From DATEOR01 sp035296905 (GTDB lineage: Bacteria > Actinomycetota > Thermoleophilia > Gaiellales > Gaiellaceae), in the NCBI GenBank assembly GCA_035296905.1, contig DATHAA010000076.1:1-64000 (forward strand): DNA of 64,000 nt, in the 5' to 3' direction. The notes under the pieces are model-generated. The model saw only the letters and a program-made list of their open reading frames with translations. It was not told where the DNA came from and ran no database searches. The position numbers and the translations under genes were made by a program. Shown piece after piece: positions 8,197-15,513 of this stretch; position 1 is the first letter of the stretch, and each line of letters starts with the position of its first letter.

Positions 8197-8244
8197 CGCA
8201 AGCTCCTACGCCCCGTCGTCGCTCGGTTGCTCGGGCGGAAGGCC
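8197..8244 (+). repeat. Dispersed repeat copy R7
   Basis: Reads RKLLRPVVARLLGRKA but continues with GAA CCT instead of a stop, so it is one of the copies without the terminal stop. The Leu codon TTG replaces CTG, a synonymous change. It begins directly after the T-run of the terminator. Confidence 0.8.
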
Positions 8245-8310
8245 GAACCTTCCCGAGGCAGTCCTCGCCCGTTAACGTCGTCTCGTCTGCTCCCGCGAAA
8301 CGGAGGAGTG

Positions 8311-8495
8311 ATGCACTCGATTAATTGGAACCAAAAAGCCGTAGAAGAGGCGAAGGCTCAGGGATCGACAACCCGAGGAACGTCACGTGTCCGAAATGCG
8401 GGACGCAACCCGCTCTCCGACAATTCAGGAACTACGAATGCGAGTGCGGAGAACTTCAGGGAGTTGAGTCGAGGCACACGGCCTGGCGCGGATGA
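8311..8495 (+). pseudogene. Small zinc-ribbon protein, frameshifted
   Basis: ATG 8311 has a GGAGG ribosome site and starts MHSINWNQKAVEEAKAQG. One frame over, the sequence continues IDNPRNVTCPKCGTQPAL and then YECECGELQGVE, ending in TGA at 8495. CPKCG and CECG form a four-cysteine zinc ribbon. A single missing base around 8361 (a short G-run) explains the break. The uninterrupted zero frame to 8514 gives a protein without cysteines and is less plausible. Its repaired stop overlaps the ATG of the next short frame as ATGA. Confidence 0.65.
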
Positions 8496-8581
8496 CGCCG
8501 AGCTCACTCGATAACGGTCGCCGCTCGCCCAAGAAGCTCCTACGCTCCTTCGTCGCTCGGCTACTCGGGCGCAAGGCCTAG
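8492..8581 (+). CDS. Possible 29-residue peptide encoded by repeat R8
   Basis: A short open frame starts ATGACGCCG and runs through the whole of repeat R8 (MTPSSLDNGRRSPKKLLRSF, then VARLLGRKA and TAG). Its ATG overlaps the repaired stop of the zinc-ribbon gene in an ATGA, the usual layout for translational coupling. It is very basic and amphipathic-looking. No other repeat copy was found with so convenient a start, so expression is speculative. Confidence 0.3.
   Translation: MTPSSLDNGRRSPKKLLRSFVARLLGRKA
8510..8581 (+). repeat. Dispersed repeat copy R8 (full length)
   Basis: A 72-base copy reading DNGRRSPKKLLRSFVARLLG, then RKA and TAG. Against R1 most differences fall at third codon positions (GAT, GGT, CGC, CGC, CCC, CTA). 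It lies between the zinc ribbon and the minus-strand RidA gene. Confidence 0.85.
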
Positions 8582-8694
8582 ACCCGCACCGAACCGCCTC
8601 TCTGGGTGTCCGCGCTGCTTGTCGCGGCTTGTAGACCGCAAATCATCTCAACGAGGACTGAAACGGTCCGTCCTCGTTTAGCCCTGGAAGGCGC

Positions 8695-9165
8695 TCACGG
8701 CTGCTCCGAGACGGCGATTACGGCATCCACGATGATCGGGACGTTGAGGGGTGACGGCCCTTGTCCCGGCGCCGAGCGGGCGTGTCTTCCCGCCTCGCCC
8801 CAAAGCTCGACGACGAGGTCACTGAAGCCGTTCACGACCTTTGCGTTGTCATGGAAGCCCGGTGCCGAGTGGACATAGCCGACCACGCGTAGCCATCGCG
8901 TGACGCGGTCGAGCGTTCCGAGTTCCTTCTTGAGCGAAGCGAGTATTGAAAGCCCGGCGAGCCGAGCGGCTTCATACCCCTCTTCGAGCGTAAGGTCACC
9001 GCCAACTGTTCCCTGGACGATCACGTTCGAGCCGTCCATGGGCGCGTGGCCCGCCACGTATGCCACCTGTCCGTGGACATTCACGAGCCGAAAGTTGCCG
9101 GGGGGATCCATTGGTGCTGGCAGCGAGAGCTCGAGCTCTTCCAGCCTGGCTTCGATCTCGTCCAC
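8695..9165 (-). CDS. RidA (YjgF/UK114) family protein
   Basis: 156 residues from GTG 9165 (VDEIEARLEELELSLPAP). The YjgF/Rid fold is evident from GNFRLVNVHGQVAYVAGHAP, the central GGDLTLEEGYEAARLAGLSI, a segment DRVTRWLRVVGYVHSAPGFH and the terminal IIVDAVIAV. Classic RidA members hydrolyse reactive enamine/imine intermediates. This longer subgroup lacks a clear active-site Arg in the usual place, so activity is uncertain. An ATG at 9240 would add 25 unlikely residues. It is a single-gene module between R8 and R9. Confidence 0.8.
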   Translation of the reverse strand: MDEIEARLEELELSLPAPMDPPGNFRLVNVHGQVAYVAGHAPMDGSNVIVQGTVGGDLTLEEGYEAARLAGLSILASLKKELGTLDRVTRWLRVVGYVHSAPGFHDNAKVVNGFSDLVVELWGEAGRHARSAPGQGPSPLNVPIIVDAVIAVSEQP

Positions 9166-9371
9166 GCGCCGAGAGTAGTACGGCCGGCCCTCCAGCCGCA
9201 AGGAACGAGGGCTGCAGGTTGCTCCGCGAGTCGACTGCATTTCGTCGCGTGGCTCCGAGCCGCGTGATGTCCTCAGCGAAAGGGAATACGTTCAACGCTC
9301 TGCGGTGGCCTGAAGGCTGGGGAACTCACCAGGTCGCCTCCTCTGCGGTCGGGCGTCGTCCCACGGCGTCC

Positions 9372-9407
9372 GACCTAAGCCCGGTCGTCGCTCGGCTGCT
9401 CGGGCGT
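9372..9407 (+). repeat. Dispersed repeat copy R9 (last copy)
   Basis: Reads DLSPVVARLLGR and continues into LDS without a stop. It is the last copy before the conserved rimP operon and lies in the 480-base gap between the RidA start and rimP. Apart from R9 and the leader hairpins near 9584-9626, I see no gene in that gap. Confidence 0.75.
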
Positions 9408-9583
9408 CTTGACTCACGCCGGCAGTATCCGTGCGCCGAGCGCCTCCACGCAATGCTTCTACGCCGCCGGCGGAGACTGACCCCGGAGCAGACGCGCGCT
9501 ACTATCGGAGCCGCGCCACGCGCGGAGAACAGCCGGGGTGGATCGAAGCGGCCTCGGATGCTGGTGCTATCCTGTCTGAACCA

Positions 9584-9626
9584 CATTTCCCCAGCTGGAG
9601 AAATGGGCGCGCGGCGCCCATTTTTT
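9584..9626 (+). promoter_or_regulatory. Terminator/antiterminator-like leader of the rimP-nusA operon
   Basis: A 10-bp stem AAATGGGCGC/GCGCCCATTT around GCG ends in TTTTTT (9601-9626), a good intrinsic terminator 21 bases before the rimP ATG. Just upstream, CATTTC (9584-9589) can pair with GAAATG (9600-9605), which uses the same bases as the terminator's left arm. The two folds exclude each other, the layout of transcription attenuation. NusA autoregulates its operon in other bacteria. The mechanism here is inference. Confidence 0.6.
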
Positions 9627-9646
9627 GCGAAAAGGGACAGAAACGG

Positions 9647-10090
9647 ATGACTCACGTTCACGAAAAGGAACGCCAACTTCACCGCGAGGTCGCGGACACC
9701 GTCCAGGGTCGGCTGCCCGACGTCGACGTGCTCGCCGTCGAGCTCATGGGGCCGGAGCGGCTCTGCGTTTTCATCGACCACCCGAACGGGGTCGACCATG
9801 CGCTCTGCGAGAACGTGACGGACGCGCTGCGAACCTACCTCGACCGCTATTCGCTCGAAGTGTCCTCGCCAGGCTTCGAACGGCCGTTGCGCACGCGCGA
9901 CCACTTCGCCCGCGCGGTCGGACGCACCGTCTCGGTGCGGACCGCGACCGAGGTCTCCGGGCGCAAGCGCTTTCGCGGCGCAGTGGTCGAAGCCGGTGAG
10001 GACAAGGCCACCATCGAAGTCGGCGACGAGCGATTCGGAGTTCCGTACGACGCGATCGTGCGTGGAAACCTGATCGAGGAGAGGCGGTAA
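9647..10090 (+). CDS. rimP: Ribosome maturation factor RimP
   Basis: 147 residues. RimP assists maturation of the 30S subunit in the cytoplasm. The family segments are present: an N-terminal domain with LAVELMGPERLCVFIDHPNG, the central DRYSLEVSSPGFERPLRT (RimP signature SSPGxxRPL), and a C-terminal SH3-like domain KRFRGAVVEAGEDKATIEV. The ATG at 9647 is chosen because upstream codons lie in the leader hairpin. It is first in the operon and nusA follows after 4 bases. Confidence 0.95.
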   Translation: MTHVHEKERQLHREVADTVQGRLPDVDVLAVELMGPERLCVFIDHPNGVDHALCENVTDALRTYLDRYSLEVSSPGFERPLRTRDHFARAVGRTVSVRTATEVSGRKRFRGAVVEAGEDKATIEVGDERFGVPYDAIVRGNLIEERR

Positions 10091-10094
10091 CGAG

Positions 10095-11627
10095 ATGAGT
10101 AGGGAAATTCTCGAGGCGGTCAGGCAAATCGAGCGCGAGAAGGGGATCGAGGACGACATCCTCGTCCGGGCACTCGAGGACGCGTTGCTCGCCGCGTACA
10201 AGAAGACGCCGGGCGCGGCGCGGCACGCGACGGTCGAGCTCGACTCGGGCGGCGACTTCCGCGTGTGGTCCATCGCGCTCCCAGCGGACGTCGAGGAGCG
10301 GCTCATGGACGAGGCGCGCGAGCGCGCGATCACCGAGCTCGAGGCCGCGGAGATCGAAAACGGCGAGCGCTCCCACACCTTGATCACGGACGACGACCTC
10401 GTAATCGACTGGTCCGACGTGCCCGACGAGCAGGTCAAGCGTGCCGACGTCACTCCGGAGAACTTCGGGCGCATCGCCGCGCAGACTGCGAAGCAGGTCA
10501 TCCTGCAGCGGATTCGCGAGGCCGAGCGCGAGATGATGTACGACGAGTACGTCGACCGTGTGACCGAGGTCGTGACGGGAATTGTCCAGCAGGCCGGTGA
10601 CCGCAACAACGTCCTCGTCGACCTCGGCAAGGTCGAGGCGCTTCTGCCGCGCTCCGAGCAGGTCGACGGCGAGCGCTACGAGCAGGGCAGCCGGATCAAG
10701 GCCGTCATCACGGAGGTCCGCTCCGGGACGAAGGGTCCGCAGGTCATCCTGTCGCGGCGCGATCCCGAGCTGATCAAGACGCTCTTCGAGCTCGAGGTGC
10801 CTGAGATCGCCGACGGCCTCGTCGAGATCCGCGGCGTCGCTCGCGAGCCGGGGTACCGCTCGAAGATCGCCGTCGAGTCCCACGTTCAGGGCGTCGACCC
10901 GGTCGGCGCGTGTGTGGGCCCGCGAGGGTCCCGCGTTCGCATGGTGGTTTCCGAGCTCCGCGGCGAGAAGATCGACATCATCCCGTGGAACCCGGAGCCC
11001 GCTCGCTTCGTCGCCAAGGCGCTCTCGCCCGCGCGCGTTCGCGAGGTGCTCGTCGACGACGACTCCAGCGAGGCGACCGTGGTCGTCCCCGACGACCAGC
11101 TCTCGCTCGCCATCGGCAAGGAGGGTCTGAACGCCCGCCTGGCCGCGCGGCTGACCGGCTGGAAGATCGACATCCAGTCCGAGACCGAGTTCGCGCGCGC
11201 CGAGGCGGACGCGGCCTTCGGCGGCCAGGAGGAGGAGTTCTCCGGCCGCTGCGTCGCGCTGCTCTCGACCGGCAAGCGCTGCCCGAACACGGCCCTTCCG
11301 GCGTCGCACTACTGCGGCATCCCCGCTCACCGCGAGATCGCGGAGCGCGAAGCGGCCGGCGAGGACGTCTCCGCCGAGATCGTCCAGCCCGCCCAGCCCG
11401 AGGCCGACGAGCCGGAGGCCGACGAGCCGGAGGCCGGGGGGGCCGAGGAGGTCGAGGCGGCCCAGGCGACCGACGCCGTCCAGGAGCCCGCAGCCGAGTC
11501 AGCTCCCGCTGCGGAGGAAGTGGTCGAGGAGGAAGCCGCGCCCGCGGCCGAAGCCGAAATCGAGCCCGAGCCCGAAGCGGAGACCGAGCCCGAGAAGCGG
11601 GAGGAGGAGACGACCCCTGCTGAATGA
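10095..11627 (+). CDS. nusA: Transcription termination/antitermination factor NusA with C-terminal zinc-type extension
   Basis: 510 residues. NusA binds RNA polymerase and nascent RNA to control pausing, termination and antitermination. In order: an N-terminal polymerase-binding domain (1-~150), an S1 domain (NNVLVDLGKVEALLPRSEQV), KH1 with GPRGSRVRMVVSELRGEKID and KH2 with LAIGKEGLNARLAARLTGW. Beyond KH2 come a short Cys/His module (GRCVALL, KRCPN, HYCGIPAH) at about residues 382-412 and an acidic Glu/Ala/Pro tail of about 90 residues. The stop overlaps the ylxR start as ATGA. Confidence 0.95.
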   Translation: MSREILEAVRQIEREKGIEDDILVRALEDALLAAYKKTPGAARHATVELDSGGDFRVWSIALPADVEERLMDEARERAITELEAAEIENGERSHTLITDDDLVIDWSDVPDEQVKRADVTPENFGRIAAQTAKQVILQRIREAEREMMYDEYVDRVTEVVTGIVQQAGDRNNVLVDLGKVEALLPRSEQVDGERYEQGSRIKAVITEVRSGTKGPQVILSRRDPELIKTLFELEVPEIADGLVEIRGVAREPGYRSKIAVESHVQGVDPVGACVGPRGSRVRMVVSELRGEKIDIIPWNPEPARFVAKALSPARVREVLVDDDSSEATVVVPDDQLSLAIGKEGLNARLAARLTGWKIDIQSETEFARAEADAAFGGQEEEFSGRCVALLSTGKRCPNTALPASHYCGIPAHREIAEREAAGEDVSAEIVQPAQPEADEPEADEPEAGGAEEVEAAQATDAVQEPAAESAPAAEEVVEEEAAPAAEAEIEPEPEAETEPEKREEETTPAE

Positions 11628-11872
11628 CAGAGCCAGAGAGGACGTGCGTCGGTTGCGGGCGCAAAGCTCCGCAGCGCGAGTTGGTGCGCTTCGTCGCACC
11701 GGACGGGACGCTTCGGCTGGACCGGGGGAAGCGCTTCCCGGGTCGCGGAGCGTACGTTCACGCCCGGCTGTCGTGCTTCGAACGGGCGGCCGCTCGAGGC
11801 GCTTTCTCGCGCACGTTGCGGCGGACCGTCAGAATTCCGGAAAATCTCGTCTTCGACTTGGAAACGCACTGA
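11624..11872 (+). CDS. ylxR: YlxR family RNA-binding protein (DUF448)
   Basis: 82 residues opening with the YlxR signature ERTCVGCGRKAPQRELVRF, followed by DRGKRFPGRGAYVHARLSC. This small cytosolic family sits between nusA and infB in most bacteria and is thought to bind nucleic acid or regulate RNase P or transcription; the role is not settled. It overlaps nusA by four bases and ends 3 bases before infB, so translational coupling is likely. Confidence 0.92.
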   Translation: MTEPERTCVGCGRKAPQRELVRFVAPDGTLRLDRGKRFPGRGAYVHARLSCFERAAARGAFSRTLRRTVRIPENLVFDLETH

Positions 11873-11875
11873 ACA

Positions 11876-13861
11876 ATGGCTGACCGACAGAGACCACTGA
11901 GGCCGCGGAGCGGCGCCACGGGCGGCGGGCGGAAGCGCCGCGTCGTCATCGACTCGCAGGCGAACCGCCCGCGCCAGGATTCACGCACCCCGCGCGAGAC
12001 GCCCAAGCCGCGGCAGGAGCAGCAGGCGCCGGTTCAGCCGACCGGGCCCGTCAGTGTGAATTCCGGTGCGACGGTGAAGGAGCTGTCTGCTGCGCTCGGC
12101 ATCCCGGTGCCCCAGATCATCAAGATCATGATGGACGTCGGGGAGATGGTCACCATCACCCAGTCTCTCTCCGACGACGCCGTCGAGGTGATCGCGACGA
12201 CGCTCGAGCGCGAGGTCGAGATCAAGCACGCGGACGACGAGGATGCCGAGCCCGAGGTCTTCGAGGACGCGCCCGAGGATCTCGTCGCGCGCCCGCCGGT
12301 CGTCACGATCATGGGCCACGTCGACCACGGAAAGACGACGCTTCTCGACGCCATCCGCGAGTCCGCGGTGGTCGAGACCGAGGCCGGCGGCATCACGCAG
12401 CACATCGGCGCCTACCAGGTCGACCACGACGGCCGCCGGGTCACCTTCCTTGACACCCCGGGCCACGAAGCCTTCACCGCTCTCCGCGCCCGGGGCGCGA
12501 AGGTGACGGACATCGCGGTGCTCGTCGTGGCCGCCGACGACGGCGTCATGCCGCAGACGATCGAGTCCATCAACCACGCGCGCGCGGCCGAGGTGCCGAT
12601 CGTCGTCGCCGTGAACAAGATCGACCGGCCCGACTCCAACCCGACCCGTGTACGGCAGGAGCTCGTGAATCACGACCTCCAGCCAGAGGAGTGGGGCGGG
12701 ACGATCCAGTACGCAGATGTCTCGGCCAAGGAGCAGCAGGGTCTCGACGAGCTCGTCGAGAAGGTGCTGCTCGTCGCCGACGCCGAGCTCGAGCTGACGG
12801 CGAACCCGAATGCCGAGGCCTCGGGGCCCATTATCGAGAGCCGGCTGGACGTGGGCCGTGGCCCGGTCGCGACCATGCTCGTCTCGCGCGGAACTCTCCG
12901 GGTCGGGGACGGCATCGTCGCCGGCGACGCATGGGGGAAGGTGCGGGCGCTCCACGACTATCGCGGCGAGAAGGTCAAGGAAGCGCGCCCCGGTACGCCG
13001 GTCGAGATCCTCGGCTTCGACAAGCCGCCGGCCGCGGGCGAGAACGCGCGCGTCGTCGAGAACGAGCGCCAGGCCCGCCATCTCGCAGGGCTACGTGCCC
13101 AGCGCGTGCGCGCGGAACAGCTTGCGCGGAGCTCGAAGAAGGGCATCTCGCTGGAGGACCTCTTCACCCGCATGGGCGAGGGCGGCATCCAGGAGCTTAA
13201 CGTCATCGTCAAGGGCGACGTACAGGGGTCTCTCGAGGCGGTCGTCAGCGAGCTCGCAAAGATCAAGCATCCGGAGGTGGCGGTCAACGTCATCCACACC
13301 GGCATCGGCGCGATCACCGAGAGCGACGTCATGCTCGCCTCGGCCTCGAGCGCGATCATCGCCGGCTTCAACGTCCGCCCGAATGCGGAAGCACGCTCGC
13401 TCGCCGAGCGCGACGGCGTCGACATCCGTACCTACCGCGTCATCTACCAGCTGACCGAGGACATCCAGCAAGCCCTCGTCGGCATGCTGGCCCCGGAGCA
13501 GGTGGAGGAGTCGCTCGGCGACGCCGAGGTCAGGGCGCTCTTCCGCGCCTCGCGCCTGGGTGTCATCGCGGGCTGCATGGTCACGCGCGGCGTCATCCGT
13601 CGAAACTCCCAGATCAGGGTCGTTCGCGAGGGCGCGGTCGTCTATGAAACGACGATCGCGAGCCTGAAGCGCTTCAAGGACGACGTGCGCGAGGTCCAGG
13701 AGGGCTTCGAGTGCGGGATCTTGCTCGAGAACTTCAACGACGTGAAGGAAGGCGACATCCTCGAGGCCTACGAGACGCGCCAGATCGAGCGCACCGACCT
13801 CGAGGTGACGGGCGGAAACGGCGGCCCGCCGCCGCCCGACGAGCCCGCCGAAGAAGGCTGA
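11876..13861 (+). CDS. infB: Translation initiation factor IF-2
   Basis: 661 residues. This GTPase places initiator fMet-tRNA on the 30S subunit and promotes subunit joining. The N-terminal region is short and basic, followed by an IF2N domain (VKELSAALGIPVPQIIKI). The G domain carries G1 GHVDHGKTT, G3 DTPGHEAF and G4 NKID. Domain II and the C-terminal fMet-tRNA-binding domain (GVIRRNSQIRVVREG, ending KDDVREVQEGFECGI) are complete. It is shorter than many actinobacterial IF-2 proteins because the long low-complexity N-terminus is reduced. Confidence 0.97.
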   Translation: MADRQRPLRPRSGATGGGRKRRVVIDSQANRPRQDSRTPRETPKPRQEQQAPVQPTGPVSVNSGATVKELSAALGIPVPQIIKIMMDVGEMVTITQSLSDDAVEVIATTLEREVEIKHADDEDAEPEVFEDAPEDLVARPPVVTIMGHVDHGKTTLLDAIRESAVVETEAGGITQHIGAYQVDHDGRRVTFLDTPGHEAFTALRARGAKVTDIAVLVVAADDGVMPQTIESINHARAAEVPIVVAVNKIDRPDSNPTRVRQELVNHDLQPEEWGGTIQYADVSAKEQQGLDELVEKVLLVADAELELTANPNAEASGPIIESRLDVGRGPVATMLVSRGTLRVGDGIVAGDAWGKVRALHDYRGEKVKEARPGTPVEILGFDKPPAAGENARVVENERQARHLAGLRAQRVRAEQLARSSKKGISLEDLFTRMGEGGIQELNVIVKGDVQGSLEAVVSELAKIKHPEVAVNVIHTGIGAITESDVMLASASSAIIAGFNVRPNAEARSLAERDGVDIRTYRVIYQLTEDIQQALVGMLAPEQVEESLGDAEVRALFRASRLGVIAGCMVTRGVIRRNSQIRVVREGAVVYETTIASLKRFKDDVREVQEGFECGILLENFNDVKEGDILEAYETRQIERTDLEVTGGNGGPPPPDEPAEEG

Positions 13862-13865
13862 GCTA

Positions 13866-14162
13866 GTGGGCGCCGGCTACGTCGGCATCCTCTCCGTCGA
13901 GCTCCACTTCCCCGAGAACCACTCCCTGAAGGGAAAACGGAAGGAGCTCTTGTCCGTGAAGGCACAGCTGCAGCGGCGCTTCGGCGCGTCCGTGGCTGAG
14001 GTTGACCACCACGATGTCTGGCAGCGGGCCCGGCTCACACTGGCCTGTGTCGCCCGCGGGCACAAGGAGCTCCAGGAGCTACTGGACGGCGCCGAGCGCT
14101 ATCTCGCCGGACAGGCCTTCGAGCTCGGACAGGTCGAGCGTGAGTTGGTGACCTTCGAATGA
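13866..14162 (+). CDS. DUF503 family protein (YlxP-like)
   Basis: 98 residues from GTG 13866 with the DUF503 pattern: VELHFPENHSLKGKRKELLS at the N-terminus and GASVAEVDHHDVWQRARL in the middle. Members lie next to infB/rbfA in many Gram-positive genomes (B. subtilis YlxP) and are linked to ribosome assembly by context only. It overlaps rbfA by four bases (ATGA). Confidence 0.88.
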   Translation: MGAGYVGILSVELHFPENHSLKGKRKELLSVKAQLQRRFGASVAEVDHHDVWQRARLTLACVARGHKELQELLDGAERYLAGQAFELGQVERELVTFE

Positions 14163-14506
14163 CCGGGCGCATGCGCCGCGTGAACGAAGCGCTGCGGGAG
14201 GTGCTCTCGGAAGGCATCGGCAGCCTCAAGGACCCGCGCATCGGCTTCGTGACGGTCACCGGGGTGGACACGAGCCGGGACCTCCGCCAAGCCACCGTGT
14301 ACGTGAGCGTGCTCGGGTCCGCGAAGAAGCGCGACGCGACCCTCGCCGGTCTACAGTCCTCCCACGGTGTCCTCCAGAGCCGCGTGAACCGGGAGCTCCA
14401 TCTGAAGCGAACCCCACAATTGACGTTTGAGTACGATCCGACGGTAGAGAGGGGGGTGCGCCTCTCCCGGCTCATCGATGAGCTCAACGAAGACGAACAC
14501 CACTGA
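14159..14506 (+). CDS. rbfA: Ribosome-binding factor A
   Basis: 115 residues. RbfA binds the 30S subunit near the 16S rRNA 5' helix and aids late maturation. The N-terminal MRRVNEALREVLSEGI, the central VTGVDTSRDLRQATVYVSVL and the RTPQLTFEYDPTVERGVRL segment are characteristic. It overlaps the preceding DUF503 gene by 4 bases and the next gene by 29 bases, as part of the rimP operon. Confidence 0.95.
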   Translation: MTGRMRRVNEALREVLSEGIGSLKDPRIGFVTVTGVDTSRDLRQATVYVSVLGSAKKRDATLAGLQSSHGVLQSRVNRELHLKRTPQLTFEYDPTVERGVRLSRLIDELNEDEHH

Positions 14507-15497
14507 AGCAGACCTTGCTGCGGTCGCAGAGGCGCTCAGGAGCCACGAGCGTTTCACCGTCACGACCCATGAGAACCCCGACGGCGACGCGCTGGGCTCG
14601 CTTCTCGCCATGACCCTCGCGCTGCGCGAAATGGGCAAGGACGCGACGATGTACCTCTTCGGCGACGTGCCGATCCCGAACGAGTACGAGTTCATGGACT
14701 TCGCCGGGATCGTCCGCGGCTCGAACTCCGACTCCTCGGACCAGGTCGTCGTAGCACTGGATTGCGCGAACGAGCGGCGGCTTGGCCCCGAGTCAGCGCT
14801 TCTCGACAAGGCGCAGCTCGTCGTGGACGTCGACCATCACCACGACAACACCCGCTTCGGCAAGGTGAATCTCATCGTCGGCCACGCCTCGTCGACCGGC
14901 GAGATCCTCGCCGACGTCTTTCGAGAGCTCGGCGTCCGGCTCACCCCGGCGATCGCCGAGGCGCTCTACATCGCCGTCGTCACCGACACCGGTCGCTTCC
15001 AGTACGCGAACACGACCGCCAAATCCCTCCGGCTCGCCGCCGAGCTCGTGGAGGCCGGAGCCGACGTCCACCGTGTCTTCCAGGGCGTGTACGAGAACGT
15101 CGCCTTCGCCAAGCTGAAGCTCGTCGCGCGCGCGCTCGAAAACGCCGAAGTGTTCGAAGGAGGGCGCGTCGTTGTCTCCCACCTCGAGCGCGAGGACTTC
15201 GAGCACGCGGGCGCGGAGGAGCCGTATTCCGAGGGAATCATCGACTACCTTCGGGCGGTCGAAGGCTCAGAGCTCGCAGCGCTCATCCGCGAGCCGCCCA
15301 CCGCGAACGGGCCGACCCACCGGATCAGCCTCCGGACGACCGAAGCAGACCTCGACGTCTCCGCGATCGCCCGCAAGAGCGGAGGCGGTGGCCATCGCCA
15401 GGCGGCCGGCTTCTCCAGCGAGGCGAGCATCGAGGAGATCACCGAGTTTATCCGGCGCGAGTTTCTCGCCCAGGTGAACGGCAAAGAGCCCCGCTAG
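14478..15497 (+). CDS. nrnA: DHH-family bifunctional oligoribonuclease/PAP phosphatase NrnA
   Basis: 339 residues. NrnA-type enzymes degrade nano-RNAs and dephosphorylate pAp. The DHH domain shows HENPDGDALGSLLAM, VALDCAN, VDHHHDN and TGRFQYAN. The C-terminal DHHA1 domain has the glycine-rich KSGGGGHRQAAGF. The start overlaps rbfA by 29 bases, typical of tight operon packing. Whether nanoRNase or pAp phosphatase activity dominates cannot be seen. Confidence 0.93.
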   Translation: MSSTKTNTTEADLAAVAEALRSHERFTVTTHENPDGDALGSLLAMTLALREMGKDATMYLFGDVPIPNEYEFMDFAGIVRGSNSDSSDQVVVALDCANERRLGPESALLDKAQLVVDVDHHHDNTRFGKVNLIVGHASSTGEILADVFRELGVRLTPAIAEALYIAVVTDTGRFQYANTTAKSLRLAAELVEAGADVHRVFQGVYENVAFAKLKLVARALENAEVFEGGRVVVSHLEREDFEHAGAEEPYSEGIIDYLRAVEGSELAALIREPPTANGPTHRISLRTTEADLDVSAIARKSGGGGHRQAAGFSSEASIEEITEFIRREFLAQVNGKEPR

Positions 15498-15513
15498 CTA
15501 GGGTTTGCGCCCC

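Noticed and set aside
1089..9407. Interpreting the dispersed repeats as classic integron attC sites
   Set aside because: Size and spacing fit, but the copies lack the paired RYYYAAC/GTTRRRY ends, and they keep a protein reading frame. No integron integrase is in the window.
1089..9407. Interpreting the repeats as insertion-sequence ends
   Set aside because: All copies are direct, never inverted in pairs, and no transposase or target duplications were seen.
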